Origin: Bacteroidales bacterium
GTDB lineage: Bacteria; Bacteroidota; Bacteroidia; Bacteroidales; Muribaculaceae
Length of the DNA: 46,328 nt
Direction of reading: 5' to 3'
NCBI GenBank assembly: GCA_030531495.1
Contig: JAUNNJ010000010.1
Location: 1-46,328 of the forward strand
Of this stretch, positions 8,460 through 17,393 are shown one piece after another. The stretch's first letter is position 1, and each line of letters begins with the position of its first letter. Under the pieces are notes generated by a model that made no database searches, had not been told where the DNA came from, and saw nothing but the letters and a program-made list of their open reading frames with translations. Both the position numbers and the translations under genes were made by a program.

Positions 8460-9377
8460 TTAGATTTTTCCCTGAAAAATGTCACTTTTTTCGAGATAAG
8501 CTTCTAATAATGCCTTAAACTTGTCGGGCTTCACTCCCCATTTCGGACTTATCAGCAAATTGGATGGCGACTCTGAGACAAATCGTTCGATGGCGATTTT
8601 CTGTGAGAGGTGCTTTATTACTTCACCACAAAGTGTGATATAATCATCTAATGAGAAACAATTGAAATTGTCGATTTCTCCCGAGGAAATCATTTTCTCT
8701 AATTTCGTGTTTTTTATCACTTGAAGTTGGTGAAATTTGACTACATCAATTGGAAGTTGAGATATTCTATCTATTGTAGACAGCATGTCGTGTTGCGACT
8801 CTCCTGGCAATCCTAATATGATGTGAGCACATTGCGGAATGCCATATTGATTAGTTAATTCTATCGCAGAAATAGAAGCTGCAGAATCGTGACATCGATT
8901 AATTACTTGCAAGGTTTTGTTGTTTAGTGTTTCGATTCCATATTCAATCATCACGAAACAACGACTTTGCAACTGATGAAGATAAGACAGAAGCTCTTCT
9001 GTAAAACAATCGGGACGAGTGGCTATTATAAGGCCAACCACATCATCAACAGCAAGCGCCTCTTCGTAGAGCGATTTCAGACGTTCAATCGGTGCGTAGG
9101 TGCCTGTGTGAGCCTGAAAATAAGCAAGAAATTTCGTATTAGGATATTTTCCGGAGAAAAAACTCTTCCCTCTTTCCAATTGCTCTGTCACGCTAAGAGA
9201 GGAATTGCAATAGGAAGTGTTGAAAGATTGATTATTACAATAGATACAACCTCCTACGCCCTTCGTTCCATCACGATTCGGACAAGTGAAACCTGCATCG
9301 ATGGGCAATTTTTGCACTTTATAGGCAAAATGCTCATCTAAAAAATCAGAATAAGATAGGTATCTTTTCGCAGACAT
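8460..9377 (-). CDS. TIGR01212-family radical SAM protein (YhcC-like)
   Basis: This 305-residue protein is a radical S-adenosylmethionine enzyme of the YhcC/TIGR01212 family. The iron-sulfur cluster motif is C32-x11-C44-x2-C47 (TCPNRDGTKG...GGCIYC), the family's characteristic spacing. Further family segments are YFQAHTGTYAP, ATRPDC and EYGIET. The substrate of the family is not securely known. An ORF start at TTG 9380 is possible, but the ATG at 9377 overlaps the aroC stop as TGATG and fits homologues ([13 protein letters not shown]). It is therefore coupled to aroC, downstream in the same operon. Confidence 0.93.
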   Translation of the reverse strand: MSAKRYLSYSDFLDEHFAYKVQKLPIDAGFTCPNRDGTKGVGGCIYCNNQSFNTSYCNSSLSVTEQLERGKSFFSGKYPNTKFLAYFQAHTGTYAPIERLKSLYEEALAVDDVVGLIIATRPDCFTEELLSYLHQLQSRCFVMIEYGIETLNNKTLQVINRCHDSAASISAIELTNQYGIPQCAHIILGLPGESQHDMLSTIDRISQLPIDVVKFHQLQVIKNTKLEKMISSGEIDNFNCFSLDDYITLCGEVIKHLSQKIAIERFVSESPSNLLISPKWGVKPDKFKALLEAYLEKSDIFQGKI

Positions 9378-10453
9378 CAAATACGCGAAGTACGGTTGAG
9401 AAGATAATTATCCAATATCACGAGTGCAGCCATGGCCTCAACAATTGGCACAGCTCGGGGCACAACACAAGGATCATGGCGGCCTTTTGCATGAAGAACT
9501 GTGGGATTTCCATCCATATCAACAGTCTCAACATCTTGTAAAAGAGTGGCTACAGGTTTGAATACAACATTAAAGTAAATATCCTCTCCATTGCTTATAC
9601 CTCCTTGAATACCACCAGAATTGTTAGTTGAAGTTCTGATTCTATCACCATCTTTCACAAAGCAGTCAACCACTTCACTTCCAAGATGATTTACAAAATT
9701 GAATCCTAAACCAAACTCAACACCCTTAGCTGCATTAATCGACATCATAGCCATTGATAATTGGGCATTTAGACGAGAAAATACGGGTTCTCCCAATCCA
9801 GCGGGAACACCTTTTACAACACACGACACTACCCCACCAACAGTATCACCTTTTCCTTTAGCATCTGTGATTGTCTCAATCATTTTTTTAGCCGTTTCTG
9901 CATCTGGACATCGGACAATATTATTGTCAACATTCGACAAGTCAAGCGATTTATAAGGCGTTTTCAGTGATATTGTGGAAACTTGTGAAGTATAGGCTGT
10001 AACAGAAACACCCAGTTGTGATAGTGCCTGCATAGCAAATGCGCCAGCCACTACGCGAGCTGCTGTTTCACGAGCAGAAGAGCGTCCACCACCGCGATAG
10101 TCGCGAATCCCATACTTGGTTTGATAAGTGAAATCGGCGTGTGAAGGGCGATAGCATTTTGCAATGTCGCTATAATCAGAAGAATGCTGATTGGTATTTC
10201 TTATAATAAATCCAATTGGAGTGCCTAAAGTGACACCTTCAAACACACCAGAAAGAATTTCAACCTTGTCAGCTTCATTTCTTGAAGTGGTTATAGCAGA
10301 TTGACCTGGACGACGACGTGCCACTTGACGCTGAATCTCGTCAAAATCTATTTTCACGCCCGCAGGGAAGCCATCAATAACGCCCCCAATAGCAGGTCCA
10401 TGCGATTCACCAAATGTGGTGACTGTAAGTATGTTACCAAACGTATTTCTCAT
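9377..10453 (-). CDS. aroC: Chorismate synthase
   Basis: This 358-residue enzyme converts 5-enolpyruvylshikimate 3-phosphate to chorismate, the last step of the shikimate pathway, using reduced FMN. Signature segments are present: [13 protein letters not shown] at the N-terminus, [15 protein letters not shown] near residue 46, [10 protein letters not shown] near 103 and [14 protein letters not shown] near 122. Length is normal. The start ATG at 10453 lies 16 bp after ybaK's stop. The gene is followed, with a one-base overlap, by the radical SAM gene, giving a ybaK-aroC-yhcC order. Confidence 0.97.
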   Translation of the reverse strand: MRNTFGNILTVTTFGESHGPAIGGVIDGFPAGVKIDFDEIQRQVARRRPGQSAITTSRNEADKVEILSGVFEGVTLGTPIGFIIRNTNQHSSDYSDIAKCYRPSHADFTYQTKYGIRDYRGGGRSSARETAARVVAGAFAMQALSQLGVSVTAYTSQVSTISLKTPYKSLDLSNVDNNIVRCPDAETAKKMIETITDAKGKGDTVGGVVSCVVKGVPAGLGEPVFSRLNAQLSMAMMSINAAKGVEFGLGFNFVNHLGSEVVDCFVKDGDRIRTSTNNSGGIQGGISNGEDIYFNVVFKPVATLLQDVETVDMDGNPTVLHAKGRHDPCVVPRAVPIVEAMAALVILDNYLLNRTSRI

Positions 10454-10469
10454 CTTTTGTTGAAGTTAA

Positions 10470-10955
10470 TTATTTGTTTGAAACCAAGTCACATTCCGTA
10501 GCGCCTACATATTTCACAAGGTCTTGCGGATTGATTTTCAATTGCAAACCGCGCACACCTGCACTCACATAAATATAGTCGAACAAGATGCAAGTTTCAT
10601 GAAAATAGGTAGGAAAAGGCTTTTTCATTCCGATAGGCGAACAGCCTCCACGAATATATCCTGTGGTAGGGAGCAATTCTTTCATCGGAATCAAATCCAC
10701 TTTCTTATTTCCTGAAATTTTTGCGGCTTTTTTCAAATCCACCTCATCTTCACCAGGAATAACGCAAACAAAATGCCCAGTATTCTCCCCTCGAAGAATC
10801 AAAGTCTTAAAAACTTGTTGAATATCTTCGCCAAGTTGTTCTGCTATATGACCAGCACCCAAATCGCTCTCATCCACAACATAAGGAATGAGTTCGTAAT
10901 GAATTTTAGCTTGGTCGAGCAACCTTGCAACATTGGTTTTAGCAATCTTTTTCAT
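10470..10955 (-). CDS. ybaK: Cys-tRNA(Pro)/Cys-tRNA deacylase, YbaK/EbsC family
   Basis: The 161-residue protein is a YbaK-type editing deacylase that hydrolyses mischarged Cys-tRNA(Pro). Family segments are KTNVARLLDQAKI at the start, VFKTLIL near residue 47 (with the conserved lysine), and GYIRGGCSPIGMKKP near 99. It is the first gene of the ybaK-aroC-radical SAM operon. A minus-strand promoter is visible: -7 box at 10976-10983 (TAAATTTG on the minus strand) and a TTG -33 box at 11005-11007. Confidence 0.92.
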   Translation of the reverse strand: MKKIAKTNVARLLDQAKIHYELIPYVVDESDLGAGHIAEQLGEDIQQVFKTLILRGENTGHFVCVIPGEDEVDLKKAAKISGNKKVDLIPMKELLPTTGYIRGGCSPIGMKKPFPTYFHETCILFDYIYVSAGVRGLQLKINPQDLVKYVGATECDLVSNK

Positions 10956-10975
10956 TATTTAATGCTTTGAGAATA

Positions 10976-11007
10976 CAAATTTACTCGTTTTCTACCTATA
11001 TTTGCAA
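10976..11007. promoter_or_regulatory. Divergent promoters for ybaK (minus) and DUF5106 gene (plus)
   Basis: Minus strand: TAAATTTG at 10976-10983 with a TTG 21 nt upstream (11005-11007). Plus strand: TATATTTG at 10997-11004, 21 bp before the DUF5106 start. The two signals overlap in a 69-bp gap, so transcription of the two units may compete. Confidence 0.6.
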
Positions 11008-11024
11008 CTTAAAATGGAATTTAA

Positions 11025-11705
11025 ATGAAGAAAAGCCACATATTTAGCATCATTGCTGCTATTTGCCTAACAAATAGCAATGCTCAAAACGTCGACTTCA
11101 GTAACAAAAAAGAAGCCCTCAAAGCACTTGCCGAAGCCGAAGCCACATTAGGCAATCCCCTCAGCGTAGATCACAACGAGGAGAAGTTTGTCGAGCTATT
11201 AAAGGCCATTAGTATCAACGACGCACTGTCAGAGACAGACAAAATGCGTCCCAAACTGCTCTTGGAAGAAGCTTTGAAAAATCATGTAGGCACAAAGGCA
11301 CATGATATAGAATACATTACTCCGGATGATAGCACACACTATATTTCAGAAAGCTTGTCACCATTAACCCTAATCTACTTCAACGACCCAGATTGTGACG
11401 CATGCGAAATGGTGAAGGAACGACTCGATACATGTTCAATTCTAAAAACCATGGTTAAGGAACGTAAACTGGAAATCATTGGCATCTACACACTCAATGA
11501 TGAGCAATCGTGGAGAAACACAGATTTTCCCGACTATATAATCAACGGATGGAACAAGAATCAAGAGATAGAATTTAAAGAGACTTATCTGTTACCAACA
11601 CTTCCCCTATTCTATTTGTTGGATTCTGACAAAAAAGTTCTGCTTAAAGCAGAGGCAAGCCTCAGCAAAGTATTAAATTACTTGCAAAGAGAAACAAACA
11701 AATAA
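11025..11705 (+). CDS. DUF5106-type secreted protein with thioredoxin-like fold
   Basis: This 226-residue protein has a signal peptide (about residues 1-20, ending NSNAQ) and no lipobox cysteine. A helical N-terminal segment (25-85) is followed by a thioredoxin-like region with LTLIYFNDPDCDACEMV near residue 118, giving a C-x2-C redox pair (CDAC). The LPTLPLFYLLD segment near 190 matches the cis-Pro/beta-strand region. DUF5106 proteins are common in Bacteroidales and presumed periplasmic redox proteins, but the partner is unknown. Its 3' end overlaps convergent tilS by 28 bp. Confidence 0.8.
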   Translation: MKKSHIFSIIAAICLTNSNAQNVDFSNKKEALKALAEAEATLGNPLSVDHNEEKFVELLKAISINDALSETDKMRPKLLLEEALKNHVGTKAHDIEYITPDDSTHYISESLSPLTLIYFNDPDCDACEMVKERLDTCSILKTMVKERKLEIIGIYTLNDEQSWRNTDFPDYIINGWNKNQEIEFKETYLLPTLPLFYLLDSDKKVLLKAEASLSKVLNYLQRETNK

Positions 11706-13039
11706 GACTCATCTTCAACCATCACTTTAAATAGTGAAGAAGCTCGATAGCCAATTACCCAAACAATTTGCCCATCAGCTTCCATCACCCATGCTTCTGC
11801 CTTTTCTCTTTCGCTCAATTTTAGGTCTGTAAACAAATCACTTATAAGTTTAGTCCCTTTCATCCCAAAAGGCTTAAATTTGTCGCCATTTTTCCACTTT
11901 CTAATTAGGGTAGTATTAGACTTAAGCACATCACAACTCAAAGCAATTACGTCTTTTCCATTGCAAGATTTTAAATCACATTCCGTACGCAAAACTTTTT
12001 TAATTTCAATTTCAACAGGGAAAGATATTTTATTGCTCTTCAAATTGATGGCGTACGAACATTCGAGTTTTCCTTTATTGACAAAAACTTCAAGTTTAGT
12101 ACGGTTGATTGTTAAAGTATGACTTGAAGAATAGAAGTGTTTACCTACCCCATTTTCACTCTCAATCGCTCTTAAAACATCGCAACATTGAGCATAGTTG
12201 AAACCATCTGATTTAAGAATTTCGAAAAGTAAAGTATTTGAATTTACAAATTGCAATAATTTTTCAATTTGAATGTACAAAACATCTCCATCCAATTTAC
12301 AAATATCATCCTTAACTTGTTGGAGAAGTTCATCATACAAAGAGTTGCAAGATCTAACCTGCTCAATTGTTTTGCAAAATTGCTCCATTGCCCCAGGAAA
12401 ATATTGTTCAACCGTGGGCAAAACGATATTTCTTAGCTTATTTCTCTTTACATCATTTTTCTGGTTAGAAGAATCAGTCACAAACTCCCAACCGTTATCA
12501 TTCAGATAATCAATAATTTCACTTCTTAAAACGCATAATAATGGTCGCACTACAGCACCATTTTTCGGTGCTATCCCTGAAAGCCCATGAATTCCGGAGC
12601 TTCTCAAGGCGTTCAGAAAGAAAGTTTCCACATTATCGTTCTGATGATGTGCCGCCGCCAATTCACGACAGTCTTGCTCACGAAGCAAAGCCCTAAACCA
12701 AGCATACCTCAGTTCACGACATGCCATTTCAAGAGAAACACCATTTTCCTCCATATAGGCAGGCACATCGAAATCTTTCACAAAAAGTGGCACACCGAGA
12801 GAGGAACAAATCGCTCGCACAAATTGCTCGTCACGATTTGATTCATCACCACGAAGGTGAAAATTGCAGTGAGCCGCCTTGCACTCATAGCCCAAAGTCA
12901 AAAGCACACGAAGCAATGCCACAGAATCTGCGCCACCACTCAAAGCCACCAAAACAGCCCGAGAACCACTTAGAAGATGGTTTTTATCAATAAAATCTTT
13001 TACCTTATGTACGAATTGTCGTGAATATTCTGTGCTCAT
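11678..13039 (-). CDS. tilS: tRNA(Ile)-lysidine synthase
   Basis: The enzyme attaches lysine to C34 of the tRNA-Ile that reads AUA, using ATP. The PP-loop motif SGGADS is at residues 34-39, and the N-type ATPase core continues through about residue 220 (AAHHQNDNVETFF, SGIHGL, RPLL). The C-terminal domain (KWKNGDKFKPFGMKGTK near 378) matches tRNA-binding TilS_C. Nine extra upstream codons are possible to 13066, but the ATG at 13039 (MSTEYSRQFV) fits the usual length and start. The stop lies inside the end of the convergent DUF5106 gene. Confidence 0.95.
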   Translation of the reverse strand: MSTEYSRQFVHKVKDFIDKNHLLSGSRAVLVALSGGADSVALLRVLLTLGYECKAAHCNFHLRGDESNRDEQFVRAICSSLGVPLFVKDFDVPAYMEENGVSLEMACRELRYAWFRALLREQDCRELAAAHHQNDNVETFFLNALRSSGIHGLSGIAPKNGAVVRPLLCVLRSEIIDYLNDNGWEFVTDSSNQKNDVKRNKLRNIVLPTVEQYFPGAMEQFCKTIEQVRSCNSLYDELLQQVKDDICKLDGDVLYIQIEKLLQFVNSNTLLFEILKSDGFNYAQCCDVLRAIESENGVGKHFYSSSHTLTINRTKLEVFVNKGKLECSYAINLKSNKISFPVEIEIKKVLRTECDLKSCNGKDVIALSCDVLKSNTTLIRKWKNGDKFKPFGMKGTKLISDLFTDLKLSEREKAEAWVMEADGQIVWVIGYRASSLFKVMVEDESYLFVSLCK

Positions 13040-13160
13040 AATTAATGCAAAGATAATAAATACCATTGATTTTTAACAATGTGAGAGGCATTAGACTATT
13101 AAAAGTTTTTAGGATTGAGGGATTTTTTGTAATTTTGCGTTAGAAACTACAATATTAGAT

Positions 13161-14198
13161 ATGTTAATCGACAAAATTAAAACTCTAAAAGAGCAAATCA
13201 ACACGCTTCAAGCAGCCAACGAAGAAGCACTTGAAGCTTTGAGAATCAAATATCTCAGCAAAAAGGGAGAAGTGACAGCCCTTTTCAACGAATTCCGCAA
13301 TGTGCCAGCAGACCAAAAGAAAGAATTCGGACAACGACTTAACGAACTCAAAACCCTCGCGACAGACAAATTGAATGAATTACGCGATGGATTTAAGGCC
13401 CAAGCAAAAGAAGCCAATAAAATAGATATCACACGCCCTGCCATGCCAGAAAAGCTTGGTACGCGCCATCCTATTTCTCTGGTTCGCAAAGAAATTATCG
13501 ATATCTTCTCACGTCTGGGATTCACTTTGGCCGATGGTCCTGAAGTGGAAGACGACTGGCACGTGTTCAGCGCTTTGAACTTTGCAGCTGACCACCCAGC
13601 TCGTGACATGCAAGACACCTTCTTCATCAATGCCGACGAAAAGGATGTGAAACGCAATATCATTTTGCGCAGCCACACAAGTTCGGTGCAAGTTCGCACA
13701 ATGGAAAAGAAGCAACCACCTATCCGCATTATCTGCCCAGGACGCGTATATCGCAACGAGGCTATTACTGCACGTGCACACTGCTTCTTCCATCAAATTG
13801 AAGGTCTTTACATCGACAAGAACGTTACTTTTGCTGATTTGAAGCAAGTGTTGCTTAACTTTGCGCAAGAGCTTTTCGGCCCCGACACCAAGATTCGTTT
13901 GCGTCCAAGCTACTTCCCATTCACTGAACCAAGCGCAGAAATGGATGTTTCGTGTATGCTTTGCGGTGGTGAAGGTTGCGGTTTCTGCAAGCACACCGGT
14001 TGGGTGGAAATCCTCGGTTGCGGCATGATTGACCCTAACGTGCTTGAAGCCAGCGGTATCGACAGCACTGTGTATAGCGGTTATGCTTTCGGTTTGGGTA
14101 TCGAACGTATCACCAATTTGAAATACATGGTGAAAGACTTGCGTATGTTTAGCGAAAACGATGTCCGCTTCCTCGATGAATTTGAAGCCGCTCACTAG
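13161..14198 (+). CDS. pheS: Phenylalanine-tRNA ligase alpha subunit
   Basis: This 345-residue subunit carries the class II synthetase catalytic core that activates phenylalanine. Residues 1-85 form the antiparallel coiled coil that binds tRNA-Phe. Motif 2 (GRVYRNE, near 193) and motif 3 (AFGLGIERI, near 310) are present. A Cys cluster near residues 269-282 (CMLCGGEGCGFC) could bind zinc; I recall it as usual in Bacteroidetes PheS. A -7 box TAATTTTG (13130-13137) precedes the start by 23 bp. A strong terminator follows at 14245, so pheS is monocistronic here and pheT is not in the window. Confidence 0.96.
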   Translation: MLIDKIKTLKEQINTLQAANEEALEALRIKYLSKKGEVTALFNEFRNVPADQKKEFGQRLNELKTLATDKLNELRDGFKAQAKEANKIDITRPAMPEKLGTRHPISLVRKEIIDIFSRLGFTLADGPEVEDDWHVFSALNFAADHPARDMQDTFFINADEKDVKRNIILRSHTSSVQVRTMEKKQPPIRIICPGRVYRNEAITARAHCFFHQIEGLYIDKNVTFADLKQVLLNFAQELFGPDTKIRLRPSYFPFTEPSAEMDVSCMLCGGEGCGFCKHTGWVEILGCGMIDPNVLEASGIDSTVYSGYAFGLGIERITNLKYMVKDLRMFSENDVRFLDEFEAAH

Positions 14199-14244
14199 GT
14201 CAATTCATTAATTTTTCGACTATAATTTAGTTCATACATACTAC

Positions 14245-14283
14245 ACTCCCGCCTATTTCAAATATGAGCGGGAGTTATTTTTA
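14245..14283 (+). terminator. Intrinsic terminator of pheS
   Basis: ACTCCCGC (14245-14252) pairs with GCGGGAGT (14268-14275), followed by TATTTTTAAG. It ends six bases before the nth start. Confidence 0.85.
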
Positions 14284-14288
14284 AGAAA

Positions 14289-14921
14289 ATGACAATTAAA
14301 GAGAGATACGAAGCTTGCCTGGCATACTGGATGGATCAAAATCCAAATCCTGGTACAGAACTCAATTATTCCAATAATTTTGAACTTCTGGTGGCAGTGA
14401 TGCTGTCGGCACAATGTACCGACAAACGCATCAACATGGTCACCCCTGCCCTATTTGAAGCCTATCCAACGGCAGAGGCAATGGCAAAGGCATCGTTCGA
14501 CGACATTTTCAAATATGTGAAAAGTGTGTCATATCCCAATAGCAAGGCTCAGCATCTCTTGGACATGTCGAGAATGCTGATTGAAGAATTCGACGGCGAA
14601 ATCCCCGACACTATGGCTGAAATGACACGTCTGCCTGGCGTGGGCAGAAAAACTGCGAACGTGATGCTCGGCCAAGCATTTGGCAAAGCGGCCATTGCGG
14701 TCGACACGCATGTGTTTCGCGTAGCCAACCGCATAGGATTAAGCAATGGGAAAACGCCTTTGGAAGTGGAGAAATCACTCATGAAACACATTCCTGCCGA
14801 CAAGCAATGGAAAGCTCACCACTGGATACTGCTTCATGGACGATATATTTGTAAAGCGCAAAAACCAGACTGTTTCAATTGTGAAATCAAGGAATATTGC
14901 AAGACCTATAACAAGAAATAG
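14289..14921 (+). CDS. nth: Endonuclease III (DNA glycosylase/AP lyase)
   Basis: The 210-residue enzyme removes oxidised pyrimidines and cuts AP sites in base excision repair. The helix-hairpin-helix LPGVGRKTANV carries catalytic K121. Catalytic D139 is in AVDTHVFRV. The [4Fe-4S] ligands are C188-x6-C195-x2-C198-x5-C204 at the C-terminus. Length matches the family. It follows the pheS terminator closely, so its promoter must lie in or overlap the pheS end; none was clear. Confidence 0.97.
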   Translation: MTIKERYEACLAYWMDQNPNPGTELNYSNNFELLVAVMLSAQCTDKRINMVTPALFEAYPTAEAMAKASFDDIFKYVKSVSYPNSKAQHLLDMSRMLIEEFDGEIPDTMAEMTRLPGVGRKTANVMLGQAFGKAAIAVDTHVFRVANRIGLSNGKTPLEVEKSLMKHIPADKQWKAHHWILLHGRYICKAQKPDCFNCEIKEYCKTYNKK

Positions 14922-14953
14922 GCGTTACACGAGTCCACACAAATTCAACAGAT

Positions 14954-15118
14954 TAATCCAATAAGTTATTAGAAAAAATTGGAAATCTTTTGTTACTTGG
15001 AGGCATGATTAGTGCTATTTTTCGCCCACAAAGTAACATCAATGCCCGTTAATATAACGACGTTCTCAACACGATGATAAGCAAAATCTCATCTATGCCC
15101 TAATTCACCTTCTGATTA
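14954..15118. repeat. Interspersed MITE-like repeat, copy A (diverged)
   Basis: This segment of about 165 bp aligns with 45,699-45,865 along its length. Shared blocks include GGCATGATT-GTGCTAT-TTTCGC, ATGATAA, AATCT-ATC-ATGCCCTAAT-CAC-TTCTG. The right end (15099-15118, CCTAATTCACCTTCTGATTA) is a diverged form of the inverted terminal repeat of copy B. The left end (14954-14973) is a weaker match. Copy A lies between nth and the GH5 pseudogene, with no open frame inside. Confidence 0.75.
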
Positions 15119-15150
15119 AAAAACAATGGTGACCATCTCGGCCACCATTG
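15116..15150 (-). terminator. Intrinsic terminator downstream of GH5 gene
   Basis: On the minus strand CAATGGTGGCC pairs with GGTCACCATTG (11 bp, 5-nt loop), followed by TTTTTTAATC. It directly abuts the right end of repeat copy A. Confidence 0.85.
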
Positions 15151-15190
15151 CTGGATTAAAAAATACTATTACTAACTATCAAGAAAAGCG

Positions 15191-16326
15191 TTATTTAGTT
15201 TCCTTTCCCAACAATATATTTACAAGAGGGAGATCCTTGAAGGCGTGCTTTTTCTGGTCCCAAAAGCCAAAATCAGCATCATAGCACCAAGTGGCCCAGG
15301 CCACATGATTTTCATTAAACACAGAAATCATGTCACGCGTCCAAGCATAAGCCAATTCTCTATCCACAGGCTCATATACGCCCCATTCGCCACAAAAGAG
15401 CTGAACGTCGTATTTCTTTGCCACTTCTATAGCATCATTCATAAGGCTACGCAAAGAATCACGATTCCATTCCTTAGTATACTTCTCAATATCTTTCTTT
15501 ATTTCTTCTGGCGCTTTTTCGAAATCCTCTTTAGAAATCATCATCCCAGGATAAGAAATCTTACCAGTATACTTGCCTACAGGAGTCCATGGTGCTTTGT
15601 TGTGAGTCAGCACCATCGGCTCATACAAGTGGAATCTGAGCACTATATTCTTGTCGCCTTCCGGAATTTTCAAATATTTAAATGTGTGAGTACCTTGCCA
15701 AAGATTAGAGCCGATGACAAGTGTGCGCTGAGGTTCCAGCTCGCGCAAATCCTTATGCACTTTGGCAATAAGCTTATTCCAGTCTTCGTGATTTTTTGCC
15801 ACAGGTTCATTCATAAATTCATAAGCCACAGAATCGGTGCTAAATCAGAAAGCTGATGCCACATGCCTATGAGTTGTTCCTGAGCCTTTTCCGAAGTAAA
15901 CAATGTATTGGTGTCTTCTCCTTCGTTAACGGCATTAAAATTGTGCGAACGGATAATATGCAAATCAACAATGGCGCGCAAGTGATGTTTCACACAAAGA
16001 TTAAGCACATTTCTCAGCAGCCCCCAAGCTTCAGGAAGCCTATTGCCGCTTTCATCCCAAAACTGAACTTCATCTATTGGGATACGCACAAAATCAAAGC
16101 CCATGCTGTCGAGGCGGGCAATATCATCTTCCTGGATATGTTTGACACGAGCCTCACCACGCTCATCGCTTTGAGAGAGCCAATGACTTAAATTAGTGCC
16201 ACGCTGAATCTTGAAATCGTTAATAGTGGTATCGGCATCACTTGTGGTTTCTTTACCGGAATTGCAAGAGCCCTCCAAAAAAGCTGACGCCAAAAAAGCA
16301 ATAAGTGAAAATACAGTTTTTCTCAT
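15191..16326 (-). pseudogene. GH5 cellulase-like lipoprotein, interrupted by a single-base frameshift
   Basis: Two frames together make one glycoside hydrolase family 5 protein of about 377 residues. The first part (16326 to about 15844) has a signal peptide with a possible lipobox cysteine (GSC, C22), RGTNLSHW and LHIIRSHN. The second part (to 15191) has YEFMNEP with the acid/base Glu and LFCGEWG with the nucleophile Glu. The frames join around 15842-15844. There the minus strand reads GATTTAGC; one more T would give DFSTDSVAYEFMNEP and restore the frame. Substrate would be a beta-linked glucan or mannan. It could be a true inactivating mutation, slippage in a T run, or a sequencing error. 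The rest of the gene shows no decay. Confidence 0.85.
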
Positions 16327-16460
16327 CAGTTAATTAAGTTGAATACTGGTTATTTTTAAACGGTTCAAAATTAATGGATAATAACCGAAAACTCTTTCAA
16401 CATTCTAACCAATGATAACAAGATTATGGTAAGTTGTCTATAATTAAGGCATTATGAAAT

Positions 16461-16490
16461 AAAAAAATCCACCATTCGGCGGTTTTTTTA
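16461..16490 (-). terminator. Intrinsic terminator of the porin gene
   Basis: On the minus strand CCGCC GAAT GGTGG (5 bp with one G-U) sits between an A tract and TTTTTTT. It separates the porin gene from the GH5 gene. Confidence 0.7.
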
Positions 16491-16507
16491 TTGTATGTAT
16501 GAAAACA

Positions 16508-17176
16508 TTAGAAGCGATAGGATGCACCTATTTGTATATTCCCGTTCTTATCGTCGATGTGCTTATAATCATTGAGGAAATCCATATTATAGCGAACATG
16601 GAACATCACATAATCGGTGAGATAATATGTGGCGCCAGCTCCAATGCCCACATCCACAGTGTGGCTTACATCTGAAAGATTGAGTTTAGGGTCAAGGCCA
16701 TCAACCCTAACCTTATTGTAGACATTGAATCCGATTTGAGGACCAGCTTCCACACTGAAATAAGGAGTCAAGCGATATTTCAGCATAATAGGCACATTGA
16801 TATAATTGGAGGTAATAATCAATTCCTTATCCAATGCTGCCAATAATCCATGAAATTCAAATTTCTCGTCAAGAAGATGGGAAATGGCATCACTGATTTT
16901 AAATTTACCACCTTGTGAACTGAACACCAATTCCGGGGAAATGCTCCACTTACTCAATTCTGGTTTATTAGAGCGATATTCAGCAAACACACCAACCTGG
17001 CCACCATTTCGGAAACCATGTGGAAATGTCCCTCCCCAAAAATGAGATAGATTCATTGCAAATTTCACACCTCCAGTAATGGTTCCATCAAAAGCCTTGA
17101 ACTGGAGTTTTCCTTGCGCCATTGCTCCAATCGACAAAAGCAATGCCATTGCTATAACGAGTACTTGTCTTTTCAT
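16508..17176 (-). CDS. Outer-membrane beta-barrel protein (porin family, PF13568-like)
   Basis: The 222-residue protein has a signal peptide (MKRQVLVIAM...GAMAQ). The remainder is alternating beta-strands typical of an eight-stranded barrel: GGVKFAMNLSHFWGG, NVPIMLKYRLTPYFSVEAGPQ, GIGAGATYYLTDYVMFHVRY, ending in IQIGASYRF with a C-terminal Phe for BAM recognition. The ATG at 17176 is preferred; the longer frame to 17206 would add ten residues before the signal peptide and overlap the promoter. Function beyond barrel structure is unknown. Confidence 0.85.
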   Translation of the reverse strand: MKRQVLVIAMALLLSIGAMAQGKLQFKAFDGTITGGVKFAMNLSHFWGGTFPHGFRNGGQVGVFAEYRSNKPELSKWSISPELVFSSQGGKFKISDAISHLLDEKFEFHGLLAALDKELIITSNYINVPIMLKYRLTPYFSVEAGPQIGFNVYNKVRVDGLDPKLNLSDVSHTVDVGIGAGATYYLTDYVMFHVRYNMDFLNDYKHIDDKNGNIQIGASYRF

Positions 17177-17194
17177 CGTAATTAATATTTGTTG

Positions 17195-17224
17195 CAAAAA
17201 TAGCAAAAACTAATCGTTTACAAA
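17195..17224 (-). promoter_or_regulatory. Bacteroidetes-type promoter of the porin gene
   Basis: Minus strand: TTTG (17221-17224), 18-nt spacer, TATTTTTG (17195-17202). It lies about 20 bp upstream of ATG 17176. Confidence 0.7.
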
Positions 17225-17343
17225 ACAAATATAGCCCAAAATGACCACCAAATATGAATTAATGAAAATATTGTAATGTCAGAAAATAGTTTTTAAAATA
17301 ATCTACGGGGGTATAAGAACAAAAAAACGCCTTATGAGCACAA

Positions 17344-17370
17344 TTGAATGGCAAAAAAGCATTAATTTTG
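17344..17370 (+). promoter_or_regulatory. Likely promoter of the CCA-adding-type gene
   Basis: TTG (17344-17346), 16-nt spacer, TAATTTTG (17363-17370). Transcription would start near 17374, after the first possible start codon (17334), which supports the ATG at 17394. Confidence 0.55.
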
Positions 17371-17393
17371 TAACCCGAAACGAAAAAAGACTG

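Noticed and set aside
8231-8485. 84-codon minus-strand ORF
   Set aside because: It is the translated tRNA-Ala gene and its terminator.
16381-16460. Possible fourth copy of the MITE-like repeat (GGCATTATGAAAT)
   Set aside because: Only a dozen bases resemble the family; no ends found.
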